The notes beneath the pieces are model-generated. The model did not search any database. It had not been told where the DNA came from and saw only the letters and a list, made by a program, of their open reading frames with translations. This document shows positions 1-8,548 of a DNA stretch of 64,000 nucleotides, piece by piece. The translations under genes and the position numbers were made by a program. The first letter of the stretch is position 1; every line of letters begins with the position of its first letter. This stretch comes from Segniliparus sp051660745 (lineage in GTDB: Bacteria; Actinomycetota; Actinomycetes; Mycobacteriales; Mycobacteriaceae): NCBI RefSeq assembly GCF_051660745.1, contig NZ_JBOFQF010000028.1, positions 446,790 through 510,789 of the forward strand, in the 5' to 3' direction.

Positions 1-187
1 CGCTGGCAGGGAACACGTAGCACCGCCACAACTGCTCGCACAGCCGCGACAGCTTGCCCGCCAGAACGACAAGCGCTTCCAGCTCATCAGACGATGATCG
101 CGCCACACTCTTGGCGACATCACCCCGACCCGTGCCCCAGGCTGCGATGAGCACACCCTCGTCGCGGTCCACCGCGTACCTCGTCAC
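1..187 (-). CDS. Partial hypothetical protein cut by the left edge
   Basis: A leftward reading frame runs off the left edge; the first 62 codons are inside the window. It starts with GTG at 187-185. A strong Shine-Dalgarno sequence (AGGAGGG on the minus strand, 199-193) lies five bases upstream. The protein begins MTRYAVDRDEG and continues with a mixed charged stretch that contains no signal peptide or membrane segment. No family is recognised. The ribosome binding site and clean start are the main support; the rest of the gene lies outside the window. Confidence 0.5.
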   Translation of the reverse strand, partial: MTRYAVDRDEGVLIAAWGTGRGDVAKSVARSSSDELEALVVLAGKLSRLCEQLWRCYVFPAS

Positions 188-715
188 AACAACCCTCCTG
201 AACCGATTGCGGAAAATTCGACCAAATCCCATGCCGACAGCACGTGAGTCGGCTCACTGTACATCAGCAAGAAGACCAATCCGAGCGATCACCCCGACCG
301 CCCAGCATCGGAGTCATGGATCACATATTCCATACGAAAAGCAGACACAAACCCCCGGGAGCAGCCTTCGTGATGCGAACCGACGGCGGATTGATGGGTG
401 GGGCAGGTAGGCCCTGACTCCGTATCTGCACACGGGAGGTGGCCCTCACATGCGATTCAAAGCCTTCTCCGGGCCCGAGATGTTTAGCCCCGCGCAACGA
501 TGGACAAGGAGGACGAGATCCACGGACAAGACATCGTTATAGGCCCTCGTTGCCCCTGGCCAGTGAGTTCTGCAAATAGCCCACTCGGGCGATTTGTTCG
601 TCACGCGTATCGCCTATGCTGAGAGCGGGCCATCCCAATAAGCTTGAACGCGACCATTGCCGTGTCGGGGAGCCCGGGCAGCAACTGACGGATCGACACT
701 TTCAAGGAAGATACG
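188..715. other. Non-coding stretch, lower GC
   Basis: This 528-base stretch separates the leftward partial gene from the LysR gene. Possible frames in it have no ribosome binding site and no recognisable protein. It should hold the promoters of both flanking genes. A TATGCT hexamer (615-620) upstream of the LysR gene could be a -10 element, but no convincing -35 is correctly spaced. Nothing else was seen. Confidence 0.4.
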
Positions 716-1678
716 GTGGACATCAGCCTTCGAGTTCTCAAATATGCGGTAACGGTCGCCGAGCAGGGGAGTTTCACTGCGGCGGCAGAGGTTTTGTACG
801 TGTCGCAGCCTTCGCTGAGCAGGCAGGTCCGCCAGCTGGAGGAAGATCTCGGGGTCGTGCTTTTCGAGCGGAACCGACGGGGGATCGAGCCCACCGAATC
901 AGGGAAAGAATTCCTCGACACCGCCAAAGGGATCTTGGAGGGCATGGAGGACGCCGTCAACAAGGTGAAGATGGCAGAGGCCGCGGGCCAGCAGGTGCTG
1001 CGCGTCGGGGTGAACGGCCCCAGCACGGGGCGGCTGACCGCGCGTCTTCGGGCTCGTTTCGCGAAACTGTGCCCCGACGTGGAAATCCAACCGAAAGCAG
1101 TCGACTGGGGCGGCGAGGCCGCCGCGCTGCGAGAGGGCCTGGTGGACGCGGCTTTCCTCTGGCTGCCCGCTGATGTCGAAGGACTGGCCACGACAGTGGT
1201 CGACATGACGCACCGGTCCGTCGCGCTGCCGATCGACCACCCGCTCTGCGCCAAGCCGTATGTCGTCCTCCAAGACCTTCGGGACGAACCACGGATCTGG
1301 TTGAGCCGGAAGTCGCGGAAGTGGGTCGACTGGTGGGCTGCTTATGCCCATGGCGACAAGCCCGCTCCGGCCTGGGGGCCGGAGGCCGACAGCATCGACG
1401 AGATGCTGGAGTACACGGGCGCCGGGCGCGGGGTTTTCTTCATGCCGTCGACGATCGCGGACCTCTGCGTGCGCGAGGACATACGGTGGCGCCCCCTCGA
1501 CGGAGAGGAATGCACGAGCCTCGCCGTCGGGTATGTGAAGGCTTCAGCCGACCCGCACGTCGCCGCGTTCGCGAAAGCCTGCGTCGCGGCGAACCGGTCG
1601 TCGAAATTTCAGTTCGAAGAGAACATGGGGTCGCCCAAACGCCTCACCGCGGCGAAGTCGATTTCGCGGCCCGCGTGA
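716..1678 (+). CDS. LysR-family transcriptional regulator
   Basis: The 320-residue protein has the normal LysR length. Residues 1-60 form the winged helix-turn-helix: GSFTAAAEVLYVSQPSLSRQ, then the LEEDLGVVLFER stretch and TESG. A linker helix and a co-inducer-binding domain follow. The GTG start is preceded by AAGGAAG and puts the helix-turn-helix at the usual distance from the N-terminus. The C-terminal about 25 residues (SSKFQFEENMG onward) look like a non-conserved tail, and the end overlaps the convergent oxidoreductase by about 70 bases. LysR proteins usually regulate a divergent neighbour; the gene to the left, also divergent, is cut off, so the target is unknown. It could also act on the operon at 3.0-9.4 kb. 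Confidence 0.9.
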   Translation: MDISLRVLKYAVTVAEQGSFTAAAEVLYVSQPSLSRQVRQLEEDLGVVLFERNRRGIEPTESGKEFLDTAKGILEGMEDAVNKVKMAEAAGQQVLRVGVNGPSTGRLTARLRARFAKLCPDVEIQPKAVDWGGEAAALREGLVDAAFLWLPADVEGLATTVVDMTHRSVALPIDHPLCAKPYVVLQDLRDEPRIWLSRKSRKWVDWWAAYAHGDKPAPAWGPEADSIDEMLEYTGAGRGVFFMPSTIADLCVREDIRWRPLDGEECTSLAVGYVKASADPHVAAFAKACVAANRSSKFQFEENMGSPKRLTAAKSISRPA

Positions 1679-2529
1679 GCGTAGGCCCGGCCTCCTTCGT
1701 TCTGGGCGTCGCGCCAGGCGAGCGCCTTGCGCACGGCGGTTAGTCCGAACCCGCACGGGTCCGGGACCCCGAAAAGGTTGACGACGAAGAAGGTGAAGCC
1801 TGCCTCGGCGTACAGCCGCGCCTGGCGCGCGCCAGGCCAGTAGGCGCAGCGCTCGATTTCGGCGGGGTCCCGCCCGGCCCGTGTCGCGTGCATGTCGAGC
1901 AGCGCGCTTTTTTGACGGAGCGATTCGAGGTCGCCGAGCCAATGCCAGATGTCCGCGTGCTGGGCGGCTGCGGGCAGCATCTCCTTCTCGCCGCCCCCAC
2001 CGATCAAAATGGGGATCTTCCGCGTCGGTTCCGGGTTGAGGTTCGCGAGGCGGTGCTTGATCCGCGCCAGAGACTCGACGAAGAACTCCGCGCGCGAGCC
2101 CGGAGTGCCGAAGTCGTACCCGTACTCCGAGTAGTCGTTCTCGTACCAGCCCGCGCCGAGCCCCAGGATCAGCCTGCCAGTCCCCGAAGCTCCCGCGCTG
2201 ATGTGGTCCACGGTGCGGGCCATGTCCGCGAGCAGGTCGGGGTTGCGGTAGTCGACGTTGGACACCAGGGCTCCGATCTGCGTGCGCTCGGTCCGCTCCG
2301 CCCATGCCGCGAGCGTGGTCCACGACTCGAAGTTGGGGCTCTGCGGCTGCTCCGGCGCGAGGATCGGGCCATTCGTGTCCACGCCCGCGACGACTGGCGG
2401 GCGGAAATGGTCGTGGCCGAAGATCGCGTCCACCCCGAGCGCTTCGAGCCTGAGGACCCGGTCCCGGATCACCTGGTACTTGGTCTGGTAGACGGCGGGG
2501 AGGAACACGCCTATTCGAATACGGCCCAT
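1609..2529 (-). CDS. LLM-class F420-dependent oxidoreductase
   Basis: The 306-residue protein starts GRIRIGVFLPAVYQTKY and has the (beta/alpha)8 pattern of bacterial luciferase-like monooxygenases. Family signatures include the N-terminal strand IGVFLP, GVDAIFGHDHFRP, GRLILGLGAGWYENDY and RKIPILIGGGGEKEML. Members in mycobacteria normally use F420 or FMN; the cofactor here is inferred from the host group. The ATG at 2529 has AGGA eight bases upstream and gives the usual short N-terminus. An ATG nine bases further upstream is possible but poorly supported. The 3' end overlaps the LysR gene in convergent orientation. The substrate is unknown. Confidence 0.88.
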   Translation of the reverse strand: MGRIRIGVFLPAVYQTKYQVIRDRVLRLEALGVDAIFGHDHFRPPVVAGVDTNGPILAPEQPQSPNFESWTTLAAWAERTERTQIGALVSNVDYRNPDLLADMARTVDHISAGASGTGRLILGLGAGWYENDYSEYGYDFGTPGSRAEFFVESLARIKHRLANLNPEPTRKIPILIGGGGEKEMLPAAAQHADIWHWLGDLESLRQKSALLDMHATRAGRDPAEIERCAYWPGARQARLYAEAGFTFFVVNLFGVPDPCGFGLTAVRKALAWRDAQNEGGRAYAHAGREIDFAAVRRLGDPMFSSN

Positions 2530-3030
2530 GGCTAGCATCCTAGGTCGCAGGTTTCAGGGCGTTGCGCGAAGGACGGCGAACGCCCCGACCCCTCGAATCT
2601 CGCTGCTGGCGTGGGCGCTGGCAGCAAAACAAGGCGTTCGCCGTCTTTCGACCGCCAGAGAGCGGTCTGTTTTGTGGACGAGAGCCCGATGGAGCGGGTT
2701 TCTCGACTGGATCTGGGCGTGGTGTGCTCGTTCAGCTGGGCAGGAAAACGGTTTTTCACGTAGCGCCCCGCTCGCGAGCTCTGAGAACACGAGTCGCCTT
2801 GGCTCCGGCGGCCGTGACTCGCCCAGAGAACTCGAAACCGGGGGTCGCCGGCGCGGCGGGGGCGTGCGGGTACTCATGAGGATATCTGCCGGGTTCACCA
2901 GCCGCGTGGATTTCGACCACGACTTCATGGGCGGCAGGAATCTTCTGCTATATCGATCAGCGGCGGGTCGCCGCACTCTCGGACAATGACACGTGACATG
3001 TGCTCTCCCTTGCCGGGTCAATGGAAATTG
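2530..3030. other. Non-coding stretch
   Basis: About 500 bases lie between two leftward genes. Frames across it are GC-biased shadows without a ribosome binding site or recognisable family. It should contain the promoter of the LLM oxidoreductase (minus strand) and the end of the upstream operon. No clear terminator hairpin, repeat or RNA gene was seen. Confidence 0.4.
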
Positions 3031-3483
3031 CTACTGCTGCGATAACGGTTCGCGGTACCCTTGGCTCACCTCTACGACGATTCCGTCGGGATCTGCGAGC
3101 CAGACGCTGCGCCAACCTGGGATGAAGTCGTTGAAATCTATCGGCCCGAGGGTGACCGTCGCGGCGTCCCCCATCTCGTGCAGAAAAGCATCGAGGTCGT
3201 TCACTCGGAAGGCGAGATGTCTGACCGACCCAGCTGTTTGCGGGCCATCCGCATGCGGAGCCTGGGGCGTTGCCGCGCTCACCGAGTCACCGCCGAAAAG
3301 CTCTAGGCACGCGTCGCCAAGTTTCAGGAAGATGGTCGTGCTACCAGAGTTTTCGAAGACTCTGGACCGAGTGAACCCGAACCATTTCGTGTAAAATTCC
3401 TCAGTGGTCGATATATCGCGGCAATTGAGTGCCACATGCGACCATGCGATGAAAGCCGTGGGGGATGCGCGTTGCTCGTTCAT
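3031..3483 (-). CDS. VOC (glyoxalase/dioxygenase-fold) protein
   Basis: The 150-residue protein has the paired beta-alpha-beta-beta-beta modules of the vicinal oxygen chelate superfamily. The first module begins AWSHVALNCRDISTTEEFYTKWFGF, with a candidate metal ligand His. The second begins VRHLAFRVNDLDAFLHEM and ends WLADPDGIVVEVSQ, where the last Glu is the usual metal ligand. The start at 3483 overlaps the stop of the preceding ABM gene by ATGA, which fixes the start and suggests translational coupling. It is the last gene of the leftward operon. The activity (lyase, dioxygenase or isomerase) cannot be told from the sequence. Confidence 0.85.
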   Translation of the reverse strand: MNEQRASPTAFIAWSHVALNCRDISTTEEFYTKWFGFTRSRVFENSGSTTIFLKLGDACLELFGGDSVSAATPQAPHADGPQTAGSVRHLAFRVNDLDAFLHEMGDAATVTLGPIDFNDFIPGWRSVWLADPDGIVVEVSQGYREPLSQQ

Positions 3484-3779
3484 CGCGGTGTCCGATCGCC
3501 AACAGGCACGACGGGCTCGCTCGCAGGGCCGGCGCAGAGTGTGGGGAGGAACTGGTCCCGGGCCGGGATGGTCTGCTTGATGTGCGCGTCGAGGCGGGCC
3601 TTGCTGTCCCATCGCTCGAAAAGGGTGAGACGCGTGTGGTCGTTCGTGTGCTGGAGCCAGATGAAATCAGGACAGCCGATGCTGGACCTGGCGATCTTCT
3701 GGATTCCGAGCAGCACTGACACGGCATTGGCCTCCTTCCCCGGTTGAACTTGTATATCCATTAAAAATGCAAGCATCAT
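3480..3779 (-). CDS. Antibiotic biosynthesis monooxygenase (ABM)-domain protein
   Basis: This small protein of 98-99 residues has the dimeric ferredoxin-like ABM fold. It reads FLMDIQVQPGKEANAVSVLLGIQKIARSS, then FIWLQHTNDHTRLTLFERWDSKARLDAHI. The pattern of strand, helix, strand and FERWDSKARLDAHI is typical of quinol monooxygenase or heme-degrading-like proteins. Two adjacent ATG codons (3779 and 3776) follow a GGAG site; either could be used. It is coupled by a 4-base overlap to the VOC gene. ABM domains often act as cofactor-free monooxygenases on phenols or quinols, which would fit a catabolic operon, but this is inference. Confidence 0.8.
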   Translation of the reverse strand: MMLAFLMDIQVQPGKEANAVSVLLGIQKIARSSIGCPDFIWLQHTNDHTRLTLFERWDSKARLDAHIKQTIPARDQFLPTLCAGPASEPVVPVGDRTPR

Positions 3780-3988
3780 TCTCTCCGTCCCGCTCGTGGG
3801 CTTCGGGCAACTCGACTCCGAGTTGTTCCGTGGCCTCGCAGTGTCTGCCAAGACCCATCGATCGCTTCTCTCGCCGTTCGCGATCCATCGGACTTCGACG
3901 CCCGTTCAGCTGACTGCGCTGCGGTCGGGGCTTTCTCGAGGATCTTTTGACGTGGCGTCCTGGCAGTCTGTTCCGGGCTGTTGCGCGG

Positions 3989-4420
3989 TCATAGTGTCGC
4001 CGAGCCGTCGGCGTACTCGATCCGGTCGACAACGTAGGAGAGGATTTCGAGCTTGCCTGTCGACGCGGAAGGCTGGACGGTCCATGTCTGGTACGCGTCC
4101 GCCGTGATCCGTCGGCTCTTCGCGTCGGGAGGGCTCCAGGTGCTCGCCTCCCATCGCACAACCAGGTTGACCTGGGTGCTCACGCCTGGCTCCGTGTCCA
4201 CGTCGATTGATTTGACGGTATGCGTCTCGTCGAAGAACAAGCCCAATGCCCGCTCGTACCACTGGGCGAACCCCGAGAGCCCGTGAAAGCCGCCTTCGGG
4301 GACCCGAAGCTCGAAGTCGTCGCCCGCGAGCAGCGGGGCCAAGTCTGCGGCTGGGGCGTGGTCGTCTAATGCTCGGTACCACTGCGAAGCGAATGATCGT
4401 ATCTGCTCCGGCGAACTCAT
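3989..4420 (-). CDS. SnoaL/NTF2-like protein
   Basis: The 143-residue protein has the cone-shaped NTF2-like pattern: an N-terminal helix (IRSFASQWYRALDDH), then DLAPLLAGDDFELRVPEGGFHGLSGFAQWY, then curved strands (TQVNLVVRWEASTW, ADAYQTWTVQP). The family includes polyketide cyclases, ketosteroid isomerase-like enzymes and dehydratases, plus many of unknown role. The ATG follows AAGGGG at good spacing. The gene lies in the leftward operon, about 110 bases after the AGE-family gene and about 210 bases before the ABM gene. That second gap holds no supported gene. Confidence 0.82.
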   Translation of the reverse strand: MSSPEQIRSFASQWYRALDDHAPAADLAPLLAGDDFELRVPEGGFHGLSGFAQWYERALGLFFDETHTVKSIDVDTEPGVSTQVNLVVRWEASTWSPPDAKSRRITADAYQTWTVQPSASTGKLEILSYVVDRIEYADGSATL

Positions 4421-4531
4421 GATTCCCCTTTCGTGCGGGCGGGCTTGGCTTTGGCAGGCGCCAGCGCGGGGAAGGGCCGCTTCGGGGCTTCCTTCGCGCC
4501 GAACGTGCTTTGAACAGTGGTTGCCGCCATT

Positions 4532-6346
4532 TCAGATCACCGTGGGCAGGGCGGTCAGGCTGACTTGCACGGTCAGCTCGGAGTCCGATTTCGGCAGATG
4601 GACGGCAAGGGCTTCGGGGTCGAAGTCGTGGTAGAGGTCTCCGTCGACGCGGACGGCGGAGATGCGGAACGATCCGGGCGGCAAGGCGTCGGGCGCGACC
4701 CGCAGGATGTCGTCGGCGAAGGCATGGTTCGCGACGGGCTTGAACCAGAGGGACAACGGCTCCTGGTACAAGAGGCTGGTGTAGATGGTCGCGAGGTAGC
4801 ACAGCTCGGCGGAGTGGTACATGCTCATCGCGTGCGAGCCCTTGCCGCGCTCGTCGCCGACGAGGTAGGGGAGGCCGTTCGCCAGGACGGTGAAGAACAC
4901 GCCGCCGTTGTCGTGGTCGAGGAAGTTGGCGTTGTAGAAGGCCGCGGCCTCGAAGGCCTCGTTCCGGTAGGCCTTGTCCACAGTCGCGGCGAGGATGCCG
5001 TACGCGAGGATCGCCTGCTCCTGCTGCCACCACGCTTTGCGATCGTGCCAGACGAAGCGGTCGTCGGCGTACGGGGCGCGTTCGAGCACGTCGTACCAGC
5101 CGCCTCGGCGGCGGTCGAGACCGTACCAGGGCATGGTCTGGGCGATCCGGATCGCGTTGGAGAGGAGGCGCTTGTCGTCCCACAGCCCGGCCATGCGGGC
5201 CAGGTTCCAGGCGATCTTTAGGTTGTGCCCGACCACTGCGCGGTTTTTCTGCCAGCCCCAACGTTCGTCGGGGCGCCAGTCCGAGAGGAAGCGTTCTTGG
5301 ACGAAAGGAGACTCCTTCACCCGGACGTTCGGCCTCGGGAAGTGCGTGACGACGATGTCGAAGCAGTATTTGAGCATGTCGAGGTAGCGTTGCTCGCCGG
5401 TCGCCAAATACAGGTTGAAGAGGTACGCGGGGGCGTGGTCGCCGTTGGAGTTCCAGTTCTTCTTCGCCTGGTTCTGGCCAAGCGAGAGGGCGTTCGGGCT
5501 CCACGACTTCGGGTCGAGGTGGGAGAAATACCCGCCGTGCACCGTGTCTTTGTAATAGCGGTCGAAGAGCTCGACGGTGCCTTGGATCGCCTCGAGCAGC
5601 GCGGGGTCGCCGGTGGCCCGGAACGTCTGCGTGAGGCCGGAGAGCGCGTAGATCTGCTCGTACGCGGGGACCTGGCCGTAGTCGTCGCTGAACTCGGAGG
5701 TGGTGAGCCGCCGTGGGCCGCCGGGTTCCATGCTGAGCCCGAAGATCCATGAGACGACGTCCTCGGCGGGGCTGTCGCCCCGGAAGTTCTCGTTGAGGTA
5801 CCGGCTCCCGGCGGTGGCGACTTCCAAATGGGTGTTGTCGCCGGTGATCAGGTACGCGGAAGCCATGCCGTAGACCATTCGCGAAATCGTGTCCGTCTCC
5901 TGGACGACGTGGTCCGCCCGTTTCCGCCCGTCCCGCTCCAAGTACGTTCGGTACTGCGTGAAGTCGACCGGGCCGTGGCCGAACTGGGCAGTGCGGTAGA
6001 AGCTGGCCAGCTGGTCGATCTGCCAGAGCCACCATCCGGGGGTCGACATCGGGTTGCCGACGCTCGTGCCCACGATGGTGACGACGTTGGCATGGTGCGT
6101 GTAGCCGCCGTCGTTCGGGATCATCGGGCCGTAGGCGAGGATGAGGCTGCCAGTCTCGATCTCGCCAGAGAGCAGGTCGCCCCGCGCGTCGACGGGGTCG
6201 CCGCCGAGATTGCGCAGGCGGCCGACGCTCGTCGTGTTGTTCACCTCGACGCGCAGTGGTTTGCCGTCCAGGCCGCGCAGGTCGAGGTGGTGTTCGGACT
6301 GTCCAACCAAGTAGCCGATGACCGAGTCGGAGAACGACCAGCTCAT
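4532..6346 (-). CDS. AGE-family (N-acylglucosamine 2-epimerase-like) protein, N-terminally extended
   Basis: The 604-residue protein has an (alpha/alpha)6 barrel with AGE hallmarks: GHNLKIAWNLARMAG in the middle, RRGGWYDVL, then KAWWQQEQAILAYGIL and NANFLDHDNGGVFFTVL. Typical AGE or cellobiose epimerases have about 390-420 residues; this one has about 100 extra N-terminal residues (strand-rich, with VGQSEHHLDLRGLDGK and a PNDGGYTHHANVV segment) and a C-terminal tail. The family catalyses sugar epimerisation or isomerisation, or acts on related polyols, using paired histidines. Its start overlaps the stop of the upstream DJ-1 gene by ATGA. The partners (ThDP enzyme, DJ-1 proteins) suggest an undescribed carbonyl or sugar-acid pathway. 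Confidence 0.82.
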   Translation of the reverse strand: MSWSFSDSVIGYLVGQSEHHLDLRGLDGKPLRVEVNNTTSVGRLRNLGGDPVDARGDLLSGEIETGSLILAYGPMIPNDGGYTHHANVVTIVGTSVGNPMSTPGWWLWQIDQLASFYRTAQFGHGPVDFTQYRTYLERDGRKRADHVVQETDTISRMVYGMASAYLITGDNTHLEVATAGSRYLNENFRGDSPAEDVVSWIFGLSMEPGGPRRLTTSEFSDDYGQVPAYEQIYALSGLTQTFRATGDPALLEAIQGTVELFDRYYKDTVHGGYFSHLDPKSWSPNALSLGQNQAKKNWNSNGDHAPAYLFNLYLATGEQRYLDMLKYCFDIVVTHFPRPNVRVKESPFVQERFLSDWRPDERWGWQKNRAVVGHNLKIAWNLARMAGLWDDKRLLSNAIRIAQTMPWYGLDRRRGGWYDVLERAPYADDRFVWHDRKAWWQQEQAILAYGILAATVDKAYRNEAFEAAAFYNANFLDHDNGGVFFTVLANGLPYLVGDERGKGSHAMSMYHSAELCYLATIYTSLLYQEPLSLWFKPVANHAFADDILRVAPDALPPGSFRISAVRVDGDLYHDFDPEALAVHLPKSDSELTVQVSLTALPTVI

Positions 6347-6924
6347 GGTTTCTGCTCCTTCAGTTTCTTGATGATCGCGGCGGCGAAGAGGGGGTGCTGG
6401 TCTGCGGTGCGGGCCGTGATCAGGTCTCCGTCCTCGACGACGTCCGCGTCCGTGTACCGGGCTCCCATGTTCCGCACGTCCCCCACGAGGTTGTTGTGGC
6501 AGGTCACCTGACGTCCCGCAATGAGCTCGGGGAGGAGCGAGACGAGCCAGAGCCCGTGGCAGATGGCGCCTTTCACGATGTCCTCTCGGGCGAAGGCCTG
6601 GCGGAGCAGCTCGAGCGCGGGAGGGATGTCGCCGGGCTTCTCCGCGTACCGCAGCCGGTCCGCCACGAACCCGCCCGGCACGAGGAGCGCGCTCAGCCTG
6701 CCGACCCCTCGGTCGAGGTAGCCGGCAAGGTCCTCGACCGGCAGGCTGAGCGGCGCGTGGAAATCGTGGTCGGTGTAGACGGGCGGCGGCCCTCCCCAGA
6801 ATCTGGTGAGGAGGTGAACAGTCGCGCCCTCTTCTTCGAACCGGCCCCGATAGAAGTGGATCTCCCGAAGGATGTGGTCGCTCTCGACGAGGACCCCGAT
6901 ATGGGCCCCGGTCAATGCTGTCAT
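6343..6924 (-). CDS. DJ-1/PfpI-family protein (second copy)
   Basis: The 193-residue protein begins HIGVLVESDHILREIHFYRGRFEEEGA, typical of the PfpI/DJ-1 class I amidotransferase-like fold. The nucleophile elbow is KGAICHGLW, with Cys122 followed by His, the PfpI signature. An acidic residue that could polarise the Cys is present near the N-terminus. Members act as proteases, chaperones, glyoxalase III or deglycases, or isonitrile hydratases, so the activity cannot be named. It sits between the ThDP enzyme (22 bases away) and the AGE gene (4-base overlap) in one operon. Confidence 0.86.
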   Translation of the reverse strand: MTALTGAHIGVLVESDHILREIHFYRGRFEEEGATVHLLTRFWGGPPPVYTDHDFHAPLSLPVEDLAGYLDRGVGRLSALLVPGGFVADRLRYAEKPGDIPPALELLRQAFAREDIVKGAICHGLWLVSLLPELIAGRQVTCHNNLVGDVRNMGARYTDADVVEDGDLITARTADQHPLFAAAIIKKLKEQKP

Positions 6925-6946
6925 CGTTGTTTGTCTGCCTCTCTGG

Positions 6947-8548
6947 TCATACGAGCGCTTCGACGAGGTAGGGGCCCTCGTGTTCGAGCATCCGCCGAGC
7001 GGCCTGGTCGGCGGACTCCTGGTTGTCCACGAGCTCCGCGGGCACGCCCATGGACCGGGCGAGCCCCACGAAGTCGACGGAGGGGGAGAGGTCGAAAGAC
7101 TTCGGGTGCTCGTGCTCGGGGATGTCCTGCGTCCGCCAGTACTCTTCGATGTTGTTGTCGAGCAGCTGGTAGCGGTGGTTGTTGCAGACGACGAACTTGG
7201 CGGCGATTCCGTGGCGGCGGGCGGTCCACAGCGCCTGGGGCGTGTACATGGCCCCGCCGTCCCCGGTGAAGGCCACGACCTGCCGTTCCGGCCGGGCGAG
7301 CTTCGCGCCGACGGCTCCGGGGATCCCCACGCCGAGCGAGCCGCCCCGTGTCGCCAAGTAAGCGCCCCGCCTGCGCGGCCGGATGTAGCGGAGCAAGGTC
7401 GGGGAGCAGGTCAGCGCCTCGTCGAAGACGACGCTGTCGGGGGACCGCTCCGCGATAGAACGAACGAGCGCCTCCAAGGGGGAGTCGGTGGCCAGGTCGG
7501 GGAGGGCGGAGGGGCGCTCGCCCTTCGAGGCAGGCTGCCCGAATTTCTCCAGCATCGACGCGATCTTGCCGAGACAGAGTTTGGGGTCGCCGAGCACACC
7601 GAGGGTGATCGGGTGGTTTTTGCCGATGGACCGCACGTCCAAGTCGATGTGCACGATCTTCGCGTCGGGAGCGAAAGGCGACACGAGGCTGGGGTACACC
7701 TCGGGGAAGACATAGGTGCCGACGACGAGGACGGAGGCAGCGTCCTTGAGAAGGCCCGCGCTCACCTCGCCGAACATGTGCCCGAGCGGTCCTCGGTAGT
7801 GCGGATCCATGAAGTCGATGTTCACCTCGGAGTCGTTCGCCCCGTACACGTCGGCGTCCAAGGCCGCCGCAACGCGGGCAAGCTCGTGCTGCCCTCCGCT
7901 CTGGGCGACTCCGTCGCCCATGACGATCACGCGCCTGCCGGGCGACCGGAGGAGCCCGACCGCCTCGGCGAAGACCGCGTCGTTCGGGGCCACCTTGGTG
8001 ACCGGCAGAGCCGTCGCCGTCGCCTCCTCGTCTGTCTCTTGGTCCAGCACATCCGCCGGGAGGACCACGAGGACAGGCCCCTGGGGCGGGGTCAGCGCCG
8101 TCTGCGCCGCACGGCGCAGAATCCTGAGCGTGGAGGCGGGGTGGAGGACCCGGAAGACGTTCTTGCAGACGGGCCGCGCCATGCCGGCCAGGTCGGCAGC
8201 CATCTGCGCGTCGAAGGCGTCGTATTGAAGGCCTGCCTCGCCGACCAGCACGAGCAAAGGAGAGCCGCCCCGCATCGCCTGGTACAGCATGCCGACGCCG
8301 TTGCCGAGCCCGACTCCGCTGTGCAGTTGCACGACTCCGAGCCTGCCGGAGGCGCGGGCGTACCCGTCGGCCATGCCGACGGCGGCGGCTTCTTGGAGCG
8401 CCAGAACATAGTCGAGGGACGACTGCTCGATCTCGTCGATCAGCCCCTGCTCGATGGTCCCCGGATTGCCGAAGACGTGCTCGACCCCCTCGGCGACGAG
8501 CTGCTCGACCACGGCCTTCCGGGCGGCGCGCGGCGGACTACCAGCCAT
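6947..8548 (-). CDS. ThDP-dependent enzyme, benzoylformate decarboxylase/acetolactate synthase-like
   Basis: The 533-residue protein has the three-domain ThDP decarboxylase layout. The N-terminal Pyr domain carries VFGNPGTIEQ and the ThDP-activating Glu53 in ALQEAAAVGMADGYAR. The central domain includes RRVIVMGDGVAQSG. The C-terminal PP domain has the GDG(x)26NN diphosphate motif at residues 429-457 (GDGGAMYTPQ ... VVCNN). The NPGT start and overall length resemble benzoylformate decarboxylase-type proteins. The reaction is probably decarboxylation or carboligation of a 2-keto acid. It overlaps the upstream DJ-1 gene by 11 bases, which indicates co-translation. Confidence 0.88.
   Translation of the reverse strand: MAGSPPRAARKAVVEQLVAEGVEHVFGNPGTIEQGLIDEIEQSSLDYVLALQEAAAVGMADGYARASGRLGVVQLHSGVGLGNGVGMLYQAMRGGSPLLVLVGEAGLQYDAFDAQMAADLAGMARPVCKNVFRVLHPASTLRILRRAAQTALTPPQGPVLVVLPADVLDQETDEEATATALPVTKVAPNDAVFAEAVGLLRSPGRRVIVMGDGVAQSGGQHELARVAAALDADVYGANDSEVNIDFMDPHYRGPLGHMFGEVSAGLLKDAASVLVVGTYVFPEVYPSLVSPFAPDAKIVHIDLDVRSIGKNHPITLGVLGDPKLCLGKIASMLEKFGQPASKGERPSALPDLATDSPLEALVRSIAERSPDSVVFDEALTCSPTLLRYIRPRRRGAYLATRGGSLGVGIPGAVGAKLARPERQVVAFTGDGGAMYTPQALWTARRHGIAAKFVVCNNHRYQLLDNNIEEYWRTQDIPEHEHPKSFDLSPSVDFVGLARSMGVPAELVDNQESADQAARRMLEHEGPYLVEALV

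Noticed and set aside
54..410. A 118-codon plus-strand frame near the left edge
   Set aside because: It lacks a ribosome binding site, is low in complexity, and is antisense to the partial gene that has a strong AGGAGGG.
3906..6035. A 709-codon minus-strand frame overlapping the AGE-family gene
   Set aside because: The product is almost only Arg, Pro, Ala and Gly and lies out of frame with the AGE and SnoaL genes, which have clear domains and overlaps.
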